Below are positions 1-5,680 of a stretch of 5,882 nucleotides of DNA, one piece after another. Origin of the DNA: ANME-2 cluster archaeon (lineage in GTDB: Archaea; Halobacteriota; Methanosarcinia; Methanosarcinales; Methanocomedenaceae); assembly GCA_022353185.1 (NCBI GenBank), contig JAKRWB010000713.1:1-5882 (forward strand), written 5' to 3'. The notes below the pieces were generated by a model. It worked only from the letters and a program-made list of their open reading frames with translations, had not been told where the DNA came from and ran no database searches. The first letter of the stretch is position 1. The number at the start of each line of letters is the position of its first letter. The position numbers and the translations under genes are program-made.

Positions 1-103
1 TAGTATTTTCGTCCATATACTATAATATAAGACATCACTACATATAAATATACTCAAGTTATTTCGTTACAGTCACTTAGTTGTGTCGTCCAAGTCTTTT
101 ATC

Positions 104-126
104 TGGCCTTTATCATCAAAGGGCCA
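104..126. repeat. Small hairpin with one bulge
   Basis: TGGCCTTT (104-111) can pair with AAA (118-120) plus GGCCA (122-126). This gives an 8-bp stem with a single bulged G at 121 and a 6-base loop, ATCATC. It is the only GC-containing stem in the left intergenic region. No strong T-run follows it on either strand, so calling it a terminator is not justified. It could equally be chance or the remnant of a former gene. Confidence 0.35.
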
Positions 127-211
127 ATCCCATTTTACATTTCGTTCCAATACTGAACTTTTTAACAACGATAGTAATAATTATACCCAAAAGTGTTAAA
201 TGAAATCCAAC

Positions 212-230
212 ATTATACTATTGTGATAAT
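212..230 (+). promoter_or_regulatory. Probable promoter and candidate operator of the HTH gene
   Basis: A TATA-like TTATACTA sits at 213-220. The archaeal TATA-to-start distance of about 25 bp predicts transcription from about 240-245, giving a leader of roughly 12-17 bases that just includes the ribosome binding site AGGTGAT (247-253). The TATA box lies inside an imperfect inverted repeat, ATTAT (212-216) and ATAAT (226-230). That would suit autorepression by the encoded HTH protein. The promoter is inferred from spacing, and the operator is speculative. Confidence 0.4.
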
Positions 231-256
231 ATGTTCTTAATTATTTAGGTGATTAC

Positions 257-778
257 ATGAATTCTGTAGAAAAAGTCACACGTGCAGCCTTTGAGTCAGA
301 CGAGTTATTCCAGGAAACCCTGTCCAGGGTTATCAAGGATGACCTTAATATGACGGCAGCCGAGTTCAGTGAAATATCAGGTATACCTTCAAGTACACTG
401 TATAAGATACTCTCCGGTCACCGTGACCCCAATATGAAAACAGTGAGACAAATAGTCAAAACCATAAGGGAGATAGAAGGTACCGAACATGGTAACTTTA
501 TAGCAGTGATTGCAGCCAGGCCAGTGCTCGACAATATCATAGAAAAGAAGATGAAAATTGATGGGAAGTTAATAACCATCCGTGAATATTCAGCTACATC
601 AATGGAAGAAGCCATTGTGGCTGCTATAAGAGCTGAGCGTGACGGGGCAGCTTCATTGGTATGTGCCCCCATCGTCAGCCCTACTGTGGAAAAAGTGCTG
701 ACCATTCCTATATCTACAATAATGCCGCGGGACAGCCTGTTAGCAGCTATCAAGCTGGCCGCTAAAAAAATGAGGTAG
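257..778 (+). CDS. Archaeal HTH transcriptional regulator with sensor-like C-terminal domain
   Basis: This is a predicted DNA-binding regulator of 173 residues. Residues about 30-72 form an XRE/HTH_3-type helix-turn-helix, with T33-A-A-E-F-S as the first helix and S45-S-T-L-Y-K-I-L-S-G as the recognition helix and typical closing turn. The C-terminal part (about 80-173) has alternating strands and helices, with D129-G-A-A-S-L-V-C, a strand ending I150-P-I-S-T-I-M-P, and a final helix. The pattern recalls the PrpR N-terminal ligand-sensing fold, so a one-component metabolite sensor is plausible, though this is inference. The ATG start is fixed by a strong site, AGGTGAT, three bases upstream. 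The gene is monocistronic, and its stop codon abuts that of the convergent lipoprotein gene. The target genes and ligand cannot be told from the window. Confidence 0.88.
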   Translation: MNSVEKVTRAAFESDELFQETLSRVIKDDLNMTAAEFSEISGIPSSTLYKILSGHRDPNMKTVRQIVKTIREIEGTEHGNFIAVIAARPVLDNIIEKKMKIDGKLITIREYSATSMEEAIVAAIRAERDGAASLVCAPIVSPTVEKVLTIPISTIMPRDSLLAAIKLAAKKMR

Positions 779-1507
779 CTACTTCACGTTCTTCATCAGG
801 GTTAATATATTCTGATATTCCTGTTCCTCATCTATGTCGATAGTTAAAGTGCCTGAACTTCTCATATCAGTAGGGAGGCTCATGACGAGGTCATCTGCAG
901 GTATTATGCCAATAAGGATAGTTGTGGTTCCATCTCCGTTCCAAGTGGCCAGAACACTTCTAACCTTAACCGAAACCATTCCCTCTCCACCTGTTTCAAT
1001 GAAACCTTCGTAGGACTTGGCAGTAACAGTAGAACCACTGTTTAAAGTAACTTTCTCCTGACTTACCTCTTGGAAGCCCTGGATATTACTCTCCTGTGTC
1101 ATATTCTGCATCTGCTTGTCAATGATACCCGATAGCATAGATTCAGGTATGGAGATGCCACCCGGGAGTGCTATCCTAAATGTAATAAACTGTGACGTGA
1201 ACTGGCCTGCTCCTGATCCATCGGCTGAACTTCCGTAAGTACCCAGCATTTTATCAAGTTGTTTTATCATTTCTGCCATCAGGTTTTTGTCACGGTATGT
1301 AACCATGGCAGTGTTAATTATTATCTCTACTCCAGCAACATCCTGGGTCATACTATCTGTTAGGATTTCTCCTGATTGTGTCCACCCCAATTTATCCAAT
1401 GTGGCCTGGTTTACCGTTGCAGGTGCAGCTTCCTCTGTTTCAAGACATCCCGCCATGAGAACAGTCGCAATAAGGCATAAGAGCATCAAATGCGTAACGT
1501 TTTTCAT
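779..1507 (-). CDS. Secreted archaeal lipoprotein, unknown function
   Basis: This 242-residue protein has a classic lipoprotein signal peptide: basic start M-K-N, hydrophobic core at about 7-17, and lipobox L17-M-A-G-C21. The mature protein would begin at C21 and be anchored outside the cell membrane. An acidic/Ala/Thr linker (about 22-33) leads into a globular domain with no further cysteines. Recognisable stretches are V-A-G-V-E near residue 57, the T-V-T-A-K-S-Y-E-G strand in the second half, and an I-L-I-G-I-I-P-A-D-D strand near the C-terminus. This order resembles haloarchaeal lipoproteins of the DUF6517 type as I remember them, a tentative link. The ATG start is supported by AGGTGAT (minus strand, 1511-1517). 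A leader of about ten bases is likely. No enzymatic motif was seen, and a ligand-binding or envelope role is only a guess. Confidence 0.85.
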   Translation of the reverse strand: MKNVTHLMLLCLIATVLMAGCLETEEAAPATVNQATLDKLGWTQSGEILTDSMTQDVAGVEIIINTAMVTYRDKNLMAEMIKQLDKMLGTYGSSADGSGAGQFTSQFITFRIALPGGISIPESMLSGIIDKQMQNMTQESNIQGFQEVSQEKVTLNSGSTVTAKSYEGFIETGGEGMVSVKVRSVLATWNGDGTTTILIGIIPADDLVMSLPTDMRSSGTLTIDIDEEQEYQNILTLMKNVK

Positions 1508-1556
1508 AAAATCACCTATTATTCCAAATCGTTTTGAATTAATATTACTTATGACC

Positions 1557-1569
1557 TTTATAGATATAT
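1557..1569 (+). promoter_or_regulatory. TATA box of the YkgJ-family gene
   Basis: TTTATAGATATAT is a good archaeal TATA element. With the usual 24-27 bp spacing, transcription would start at about 1585-1590, which is zero to a few bases before the ATG at 1591. No AGGTGA-like site precedes that ATG, so a leaderless or near-leaderless mRNA is expected. Confidence 0.5.
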
Positions 1570-1590
1570 CAACTTTGCAGGATTAATATA

Positions 1591-2274
1591 ATGGAGTTCA
1601 ATACGACCCAGGCTATTAAAGACAATTACTCTATGCTGGCCGCAGCAGAAGAAGTGGACGTTACAGTCCTTGCCGGACATCTACAATCCATGGGATTCGA
1701 GTGTATGAGATGTGGAGAATGTTGCCGTTCGCATCAGGGGGACAATAGCGTCTTAGTTTTTCCAGATGAAGTGTTGCGGATAATGGATGCCAATAATCTT
1801 AGCTGGCACGATGTATGTAAACCATCAGCACCCCAGTTCATAGATAACATTAATACCCTGCATTCATTTGAATGGGAATTGAAAAGACATAACAATGAAT
1901 CATGCACATTCTTGAATGAGGACAATACCTGCAGTGTATATTTTTGGAGACCCTGGATTTGCAGGACGTATCCATTCTATCTGCACTTCGAGAATGATCA
2001 AACACCCAGGCTCAATATATCAGAATGTGAGGGCGTTGGAAAGGGGGTGTTTAACAAAGAAGATGCAGGGAATTTGGCTTTGTTTTTGAAGGAACGGCTA
2101 ATATCCGAGATTCAAGAAGAGATACAGTTGCTGGAACACCTGGATGGGTTGGAGAACTGGGAATTTTTCAATGGTAATATTAATGAGAATATTGTAAAAT
2201 TTAATATGGCAGTACATGATAGCAGCGGTTGTACTGTGGTCGAAAGACATATTAAATCAAACTCGGAAGAATAA
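1591..2274 (+). CDS. YkgJ-family cysteine-cluster protein (CxxCxxCC, putative metal-binding)
   Basis: This protein of 227 residues carries the signature of the zinc/iron-chelating YkgJ family (Pfam CxxCxxCC). The first cluster is C38-M-R-C41-G-E-C44-C45. A second set follows: C105, C114, then R120-P-W-I-C124-R-T-Y-P-F, and a late C146. The spacing and the R-P-x-x-C-R-x-Y-P-F segment are diagnostic. Members are thought to bind Zn or an Fe-S cluster, but the cellular role is generally unknown. C76 and C214 are additional. Residues about 150-227 are an acidic, helical tail outside the core. There is no signal peptide, so it is likely cytoplasmic. The ATG start is accepted because the TATA box predicts transcription beginning almost at it. 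The gene appears monocistronic and ends with three consecutive in-frame TAA codons. Confidence 0.9.
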   Translation: MEFNTTQAIKDNYSMLAAAEEVDVTVLAGHLQSMGFECMRCGECCRSHQGDNSVLVFPDEVLRIMDANNLSWHDVCKPSAPQFIDNINTLHSFEWELKRHNNESCTFLNEDNTCSVYFWRPWICRTYPFYLHFENDQTPRLNISECEGVGKGVFNKEDAGNLALFLKERLISEIQEEIQLLEHLDGLENWEFFNGNINENIVKFNMAVHDSSGCTVVERHIKSNSEE

Positions 2275-2289
2275 TAATAATTATTATTA
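2272..2289. repeat. 18-bp perfect palindrome made of stop codons
   Basis: TAATAATAA (2272-2280) is followed directly by its reverse complement TTATTATTA (2281-2289). The left half supplies three in-frame stops for the YkgJ-family gene. The arms are pure A/T with no loop, so an RNA hairpin would be weak. With the T-rich right half and the T-rich sequence after it, the site could assist transcription termination, which in archaea often needs only T-rich tracts. Confidence 0.55.
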
Positions 2290-2303
2290 ATTATCAACTA
2301 AAA

Positions 2304-2338
2304 TGTTATATTTGTTATAATGTGTCAAGTTTTAAATA
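2304..2338 (+). promoter_or_regulatory. Promoter region of the DUF1699-like gene with tandem TGTTATA
   Basis: TTTAAATA at 2331-2338 fits an archaeal TATA box. It predicts transcription from about 2358-2362 and a leader of about ten bases before the ATG at 2371. Upstream are two direct copies of TGTTATA (2304-2310 and 2313-2319), nine bases apart. They could be a regulator site or alternative TATA elements. Confidence 0.4.
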
Positions 2339-2370
2339 ACATGAAGTAATTTTAGATATTTGTGAATAAA

Positions 2371-2763
2371 ATGAAGATTAGAGTAGTTAGTTCAAAAGAT
2401 GAAATTGACACCCTGGATGAAAAAGAAGAAATGATACATCTTACTTTCAGACCGTCTAATAAGGACATAATGATACTGGCAAATAAGTGTTCAAATCTCA
2501 AGGCCATCCACATTGCAGGTTCTTTCATGAAAACGGTATCAGAATCGACCAGAATGTTCCTTGAAATGAAAAACATATCCCTGCTTGAAGGAGATGTATG
2601 GGGGCACCGGAAGGATATCAATGAATACTATGAAGTTAATCCGGCATTTTTTGATAAAGTAAAAACAATGCGTAGTGAAGGGTTATCAGACGAGAAGATA
2701 GTTGATAAACTACAAAATGAAAGTCGGCTTGATAAGGATCTTATCATATTTTTGATACAATAA
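2371..2763 (+). CDS. DUF1699-like family protein
   Basis: This is a cytoplasmic protein of 130 residues from ATG 2371. It matches what I know of the DUF1699 family of Methanosarcinales. Recognisable segments are the start M-K-I-R-V-V-S-S, F26-R-P-S-N-K-D-I, and the strongly conserved-looking E73-G-D-V-W-G-H-R-K-D-I-N-E-Y-Y. The function of the family is unknown to me. The first part reads like strand-helix repeats, and the last 45 residues are helical and charged, with a possible small helical DNA- or protein-binding unit. An in-frame GTG at 2362 would add three residues. I prefer ATG 2371 because GTGA at 2362-2365 sits where the ribosome binding site of neighbouring genes sits, and because family members start with M-K-I-R. 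It has its own TATA box and is followed by a T-run. Confidence 0.85.
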   Translation: MKIRVVSSKDEIDTLDEKEEMIHLTFRPSNKDIMILANKCSNLKAIHIAGSFMKTVSESTRMFLEMKNISLLEGDVWGHRKDINEYYEVNPAFFDKVKTMRSEGLSDEKIVDKLQNESRLDKDLIIFLIQ

Positions 2764-2776
2764 CACCTTATCCCCA

Positions 2777-2783
2777 TTTTTTT
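2777..2783 (+). terminator. T-run terminator after the DUF1699-like gene
   Basis: Seven consecutive T residues begin 13 bases after the stop codon at 2761-2763. Archaeal RNA polymerase commonly terminates at such oligo-T runs without a hairpin. The run overlaps the last codon (stop) of the convergent chorismate mutase gene, so the two transcripts face each other across only 18 bp. Confidence 0.45.
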
Positions 2784-3069
2784 ATGGTAAGTTACCTTCG
2801 CCACTAAGCTCATGCTGGCGCTCAATACTCATCTTTATGAGTACCTTAAATATATTTTTTACTTCTCCAGCATCAAGTCCACATTCAGGGGCGATATTGG
2901 TAACCCTTTCTATGACCGCCTGATTCTGTGATTCGTCATTAATGGGTTTGCTGTCATGTTTTTTTGCTTCAAGGACGTCTTTTGCAAGATTGGTCCTTTT
3001 TTCAATTAATTTAATTATATCTTCATCGATAACTTTGATTTCATTCCTGATTTGTGAGAGTTTTTTCAT
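2782..3069 (-). CDS. aroQ: Chorismate mutase, archaeal AroQ type
   Basis: This enzyme converts chorismate to prephenate, the first step toward phenylalanine and tyrosine. The 95-residue, all-helical AroQ domain stands alone, as is usual in archaea. Residues matching the E. coli active site are R8 (R11), R25 (R28), K36 (K39), D45 (D48) and Q85 (Q88). The positions of E. coli R51 and E52 read Q48 and N49 here, a change that should affect substrate contacts but may be normal in this lineage. The start ATG lies nine bases after the stop of shikimate kinase. Its likely ribosome binding site (GGAAGG, 3082-3087 on the minus strand) lies inside the end of that gene, so translation is probably coupled. 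There is no fused regulatory or dehydratase domain. Confidence 0.9.
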   Translation of the reverse strand: MKKLSQIRNEIKVIDEDIIKLIEKRTNLAKDVLEAKKHDSKPINDESQNQAVIERVTNIAPECGLDAGEVKNIFKVLIKMSIERQHELSGEGNLP

Positions 3070-3078
3070 TGCCGACCA

Positions 3079-3930
3079 CTACCTTCCTATCTGGGCACCA
3101 TTATTATTTACTTTTGTCCTTATAACCCTTCCATCAAGTGCCGACCAGGCATCTGCCACTCGGTCAGCCGTCTCCCCATGTGCAAGCGCAGTATATGCCG
3201 GGCCCGTACCCGAAAGACTGGCGCCTTCAACCCCTGCTTCCAGCGCCATCAGCATTGGTCCAGTATCAAAACCAAGGGCACTACAGTACAGAAAACCATT
3301 AAGTGTCATTGCCTTTTCATATTTCCCTTCAATACACAGTTCATAAGCCATATCCACCCAGGGTGCCACAAGTCTGGACCGTTTCACATCTGTCTTTGAA
3401 CTGTACGCTTTTTTTCGGGGAGCATAGATTATTACTTCAGATTCCATCACATTCCTGGATATTAGGGATAATTCCCTGTTATCTGTAACTACCACGCCTC
3501 CCAACATCGAGGCAGCTGCATCATCAAAGGCGCCTGTAATGGTAACCCTTGCATCTTTGGCAGCTTGTACTCCCAAAAGGGCCGCATCCAATGGTTCCAT
3601 CTTTTCATCAATAGCATCAAGAGCTGCCAGCACAGATGCATTGGCTGCTGCACTACTGCTTTTGAGGCCCGATGCAATGGGGACTTCACTTTTGGTTTTA
3701 ACCGTAGCCCCCTCCTGGCAATTAAATTTCTCAAATACCAGTTGAACACACCGCTCAATGAGTTTTGGGTTCCCGCCACCTTTAATTGTGCCTTTTATTC
3801 TGTCACTATTGTTCAATTGCACTTCTGCACTGGTCTGAAGGTCGATACCGAAGGCTGAGCCTTTCCATGTGGCAATAGCATTGATTATTGTTCCTGCACC
3901 CAGAGCTGTGGCATATCCTGTTGAGGTCAT
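3079..3930 (-). CDS. aroK: Shikimate kinase, archaeal GHMP-kinase type
   Basis: This enzyme phosphorylates shikimate with ATP in the aromatic pathway. It belongs to the GHMP kinase superfamily and is not homologous to bacterial AroK/AroL. The 283 residues are full length. The N-terminal G-x-x-x-A-L-G-A-G-T-I-I-N-A-I-A-T-x-K-G-x-A-F-G-I-D pattern (5-30) is typical of archaeal shikimate kinase. The ATP loop is P84-I-A-S-G-L-K-S-S-S-A-A, G133-A-F-D-D-A-A-A-S-x-x-G-G follows, and the third GHMP motif L239-S-G-T-G-P-A lies near the C-terminus. The ATG start agrees with the usual N-terminus. Four bases, GTGA (3938-3941, minus strand), form a weak ribosome binding site. It heads a two-gene operon with chorismate mutase and has its own TATA box about 40 bp upstream. 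Confidence 0.94.
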   Translation of the reverse strand: MTSTGYATALGAGTIINAIATWKGSAFGIDLQTSAEVQLNNSDRIKGTIKGGGNPKLIERCVQLVFEKFNCQEGATVKTKSEVPIASGLKSSSAAANASVLAALDAIDEKMEPLDAALLGVQAAKDARVTITGAFDDAAASMLGGVVVTDNRELSLISRNVMESEVIIYAPRKKAYSSKTDVKRSRLVAPWVDMAYELCIEGKYEKAMTLNGFLYCSALGFDTGPMLMALEAGVEGASLSGTGPAYTALAHGETADRVADAWSALDGRVIRTKVNNNGAQIGR

Positions 3931-3965
3931 AATTGTGTCACGGTTCTAGTATGATTGTAGTATAA

Positions 3966-3973
3966 CTTATAAA
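3966..3973 (-). promoter_or_regulatory. TATA box of the shikimate kinase-chorismate mutase operon
   Basis: TTTATAAG on the minus strand lies about 36-43 bp upstream of the shikimate kinase start. Normal spacing puts transcription initiation at about 3942-3946, giving a leader of about 12-16 bases that includes the GTGA site. The element sits four bases beyond the stop codon of the upstream small gene, so the aromatic operon can be transcribed independently. Confidence 0.55.
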
Positions 3974-3976
3974 TGG

Positions 3977-4144
3977 TTAAATGCAATCACTGCCTTCTAT
4001 GCTTGCGAATTTTTCATAGACCGGACAGTTTATGTAATTGTCGCTGTTTGAACAATAGGTTTCTATCTCATCAGGTTTTGGCTTATGGAACTTCGGGTCC
4101 AGTTTGCACCAGACACCTGAGATGTATGGGCATCCTTGTGTCAA
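3977..4144 (-). CDS. Small cysteine-rich protein, TTG start (putative metal-binding)
   Basis: This 55-residue gene is easily missed because it starts with TTG. The start is well fixed: AGAGGTGA (4150-4157, minus strand) lies five bases upstream, an in-frame TAA immediately precedes the TTG, and no in-frame ATG exists. The protein begins M-T-Q-G-C-P-Y-I-S-G-V-W-C-K and has five cysteines: C5, C13, C31, C40 and C54. Two segments echo each other, C5-P-Y-I and C40-P-V-Y, and the core reads Y30-C-x8-C-P-x-Y. Four cysteines in CX7C and CX8C pairs could hold Zn or an Fe-S cluster, which is inference. It has no signal peptide or membrane segment. It lies between glmM and shikimate kinase on their strand with its own probable promoter. 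The opposite strand also has an open frame, but without a ribosome binding site. I recognise no named family with certainty. Confidence 0.72.
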   Translation of the reverse strand: MTQGCPYISGVWCKLDPKFHKPKPDEIETYCSNSDNYINCPVYEKFASIEGSDCI

Positions 4145-4286
4145 TTACTTCACCTCTTGTGGAATGGATTGTTTAGATATTATTAAGCGTATAGTATATT
4201 CGTATTGAAAATGCTTATGGTATATGCATAAAGTTATATTCCCATAAAATATGCATATTATATATAACTCTCAACCAAATTAATCT
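4145..4286 (-). promoter_or_regulatory. Intergenic region with promoter of the small gene and two TATGCATA palindromes
   Basis: On the minus strand ATATACTAT (4191-4199) is a TATA candidate, predicting transcription from about 4168-4172 and a leader of about 25 bases carrying AGAGGTGA. Further upstream are TATGCATA (4223-4230) and the 12-bp palindrome AATATGCATATT (4248-4259). Their centres are 27 bp apart, roughly two and a half helical turns. They may be operator sites, or simply part of AT-rich trailer sequence after glmM. No strong T-run terminator for glmM was found. Confidence 0.4.
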
Positions 4287-5642
4287 CTAATCAACACTGC
4301 ATTTTTCAACCAACCCGGACCCGTATTCCATTAATTCCCTGACGCGGTCCAGAGATTTCGATTCTGCATATATCCTTATAATTGGTTCTGTACCGCTGGG
4401 CCTGATAAGTATCCATCCGTCAGGATACCAGACCTTGAGTCCATCAGTATTATCCACGTCCTGGCCCTGTTCCTTCAGAGCACTTGCCACCTTTTTGACC
4501 ACATCGTCTATGTTGCTGCAGCGTATCTTGGTCTTTATATTATGATATTTAGGCAATCCATTCTTCAGTTCAGAAAGTTTCCTGCCGCTGGCAAGTATCT
4601 CCAGCATTCTGGCTGCGGTCATTGCACCATCACGGCAATACTGGAATTCAGGAAATATCAGGCCGCCGTTACCCTCGCCGCCGAACACAGCCCCGCTATC
4701 TATCATCTTACGTGCCACATCAATACTGCCCACAGCAGTCCAGATAAGTTCACCGCCCATGGATTCGGTCACGTCCCTGATTCGCAGGGAAGAACTGACC
4801 GGGGTGACCACTTTGCCTTTTTTATGGCTTAGCACATGCCCTGCCATAATAGCAAGCAGGTCTTCTTCGTCAAGGAACTCTCCCCTTTCATCCACGAAAG
4901 CCACTCTGTCGGCATCCCCGTCATGGGCGACACCCAGATATGCACCCGAGGCTTTGACCATGTTCATAAGGTCAGTCAACGCTTCCTTAGTGGGTTCAGG
5001 TGCCCTGCCCGGAAATGTGCCATCGGGTTGGGCATTGAGTGTAATGACTTTGCACCCCAGCTGCCGCAGTAGCAGGGGGCTCACTCCACAACTGGCACCG
5101 CAACCCGGGTCAACCACAACTGTAAGTCCTGCATTGCGGATTAAATCCACATCCACCAGTGATGTAATGCCGTCCATATATGTCCTGATAGCAGTGGAAT
5201 CTCTGGAAAAACTGCCGGTCTGGTCCCATTCTGCTGCATGGAATTGTTGTGAGAAATAGATATCTTCCACTTCTGCCTCGCCACTGCGGGAGAACTCTGT
5301 ACCATCTCCTGCAACGATCTTTAACCCGTTATATTCCCTGGGATTGTGGGAGGCGGTTATCATCACGCCGGCATCCGCATGGCTGCGCACATAATACTGT
5401 AGTGAAGGAACGGGTAGCACTCCGACCTCCGTAACTTCCAGTCCGGTGGATAGCAGTCCTGCTATTGCTGCGCTCTTTAGCATATCACCCGAGATCCGGG
5501 TATCCCTACCCACTGCCACCCGTAGTCCTGAATTGTGCCGTTGCATGTAGGTGCCAAGGCTTTTCCCCAACGTCAGGGCTATATCTGCAGTCATTCCCTT
5601 GTTAGCGATTCCTCTAACACCATTGGTACCAAATAATTTCAT
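4287..5642 (-). CDS. glmM: Phosphoglucosamine mutase (archaeal GlmM-type phosphohexomutase)
   Basis: This alpha-D-phosphohexomutase of 451 residues is full length. It is expected to interconvert glucosamine-6-phosphate and glucosamine-1-phosphate on the way to UDP-GlcNAc. All four family motifs are present: the phosphoserine loop T96-A-S98-H-N-P with catalytic S98, the Mg-binding D241-G-D-A-D-R246, the sugar-specificity loop G321-G-E-G-N-G-G327, and the phosphate-binding R414-P-S-G-T-E-P420. The start L-F-G-T-N-G-V-R-G is standard. The G-E-G-N-G-G loop and length favour GlmM over a phosphomannomutase, but archaeal members can be bifunctional. The ATG at 5642 is preceded by GTGAT (5649-5653, minus strand) with GGAG just upstream. 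A TATA box gives a leader of about 17 bases. It appears to be a single gene. Confidence 0.93.
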   Translation of the reverse strand: MKLFGTNGVRGIANKGMTADIALTLGKSLGTYMQRHNSGLRVAVGRDTRISGDMLKSAAIAGLLSTGLEVTEVGVLPVPSLQYYVRSHADAGVMITASHNPREYNGLKIVAGDGTEFSRSGEAEVEDIYFSQQFHAAEWDQTGSFSRDSTAIRTYMDGITSLVDVDLIRNAGLTVVVDPGCGASCGVSPLLLRQLGCKVITLNAQPDGTFPGRAPEPTKEALTDLMNMVKASGAYLGVAHDGDADRVAFVDERGEFLDEEDLLAIMAGHVLSHKKGKVVTPVSSSLRIRDVTESMGGELIWTAVGSIDVARKMIDSGAVFGGEGNGGLIFPEFQYCRDGAMTAARMLEILASGRKLSELKNGLPKYHNIKTKIRCSNIDDVVKKVASALKEQGQDVDNTDGLKVWYPDGWILIRPSGTEPIIRIYAESKSLDRVRELMEYGSGLVEKCSVD

Positions 5643-5680
5643 ATTTCTATCACATCTCCAAAAAGAGTTTTCAGACTGGA

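Larger units (their letters stand above)
1..256. other. AT-rich intergenic region, left edge
   Basis: No convincing gene is visible on either strand. On the minus strand a TATA-like stretch lies at about 41-50. About 25 bp downstream of it is an ATG (16 down to 14, reading M-D-E-N-T off the edge), so a leftward, nearly leaderless gene could start here, but five codons are too few to call it. A hairpin lies at 104-126 and the promoter of the next gene at about 212-230. A short leftward open frame (about 73-168) has no ribosome binding site. Confidence 0.5.

Noticed and set aside
104..126. Hairpin considered as an intrinsic terminator of a gene left of the window
   Set aside because: There is no adjacent oligo-T run and no visible gene end upstream, and the stem has a bulge.
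73..168. Leftward 31-codon open frame starting with TTG, ending with D-W-P-F-D-D-K-G-Q-I-K-D-L-D-D-T-T-K
   Set aside because: The last part looks protein-like, but there is no ribosome binding site, no ATG, and a stop codon shortly upstream. It may be a decayed gene remnant. I cannot support it as a gene.
3489..3779. Leftward 96-codon open frame inside shikimate kinase
   Set aside because: It is a shifted frame within a gene whose own frame shows all GHMP kinase motifs. It is a shadow, not a frameshifted second gene.
3973..4176. Rightward cysteine-rich open frame of 67 codons
   Set aside because: It overlaps the small leftward gene on the opposite strand and has no ribosome binding site. 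Its cysteines are spread irregularly, whereas the leftward frame has AGAGGTGA and a balanced composition.
4759..5259. Rightward 166-codon open frame opposite glmM
   Set aside because: It is the longest antisense frame but is rich in Ser/Pro/Thr and lacks any motif or ribosome binding site, as expected opposite a well-coded gene with complete phosphohexomutase motifs.
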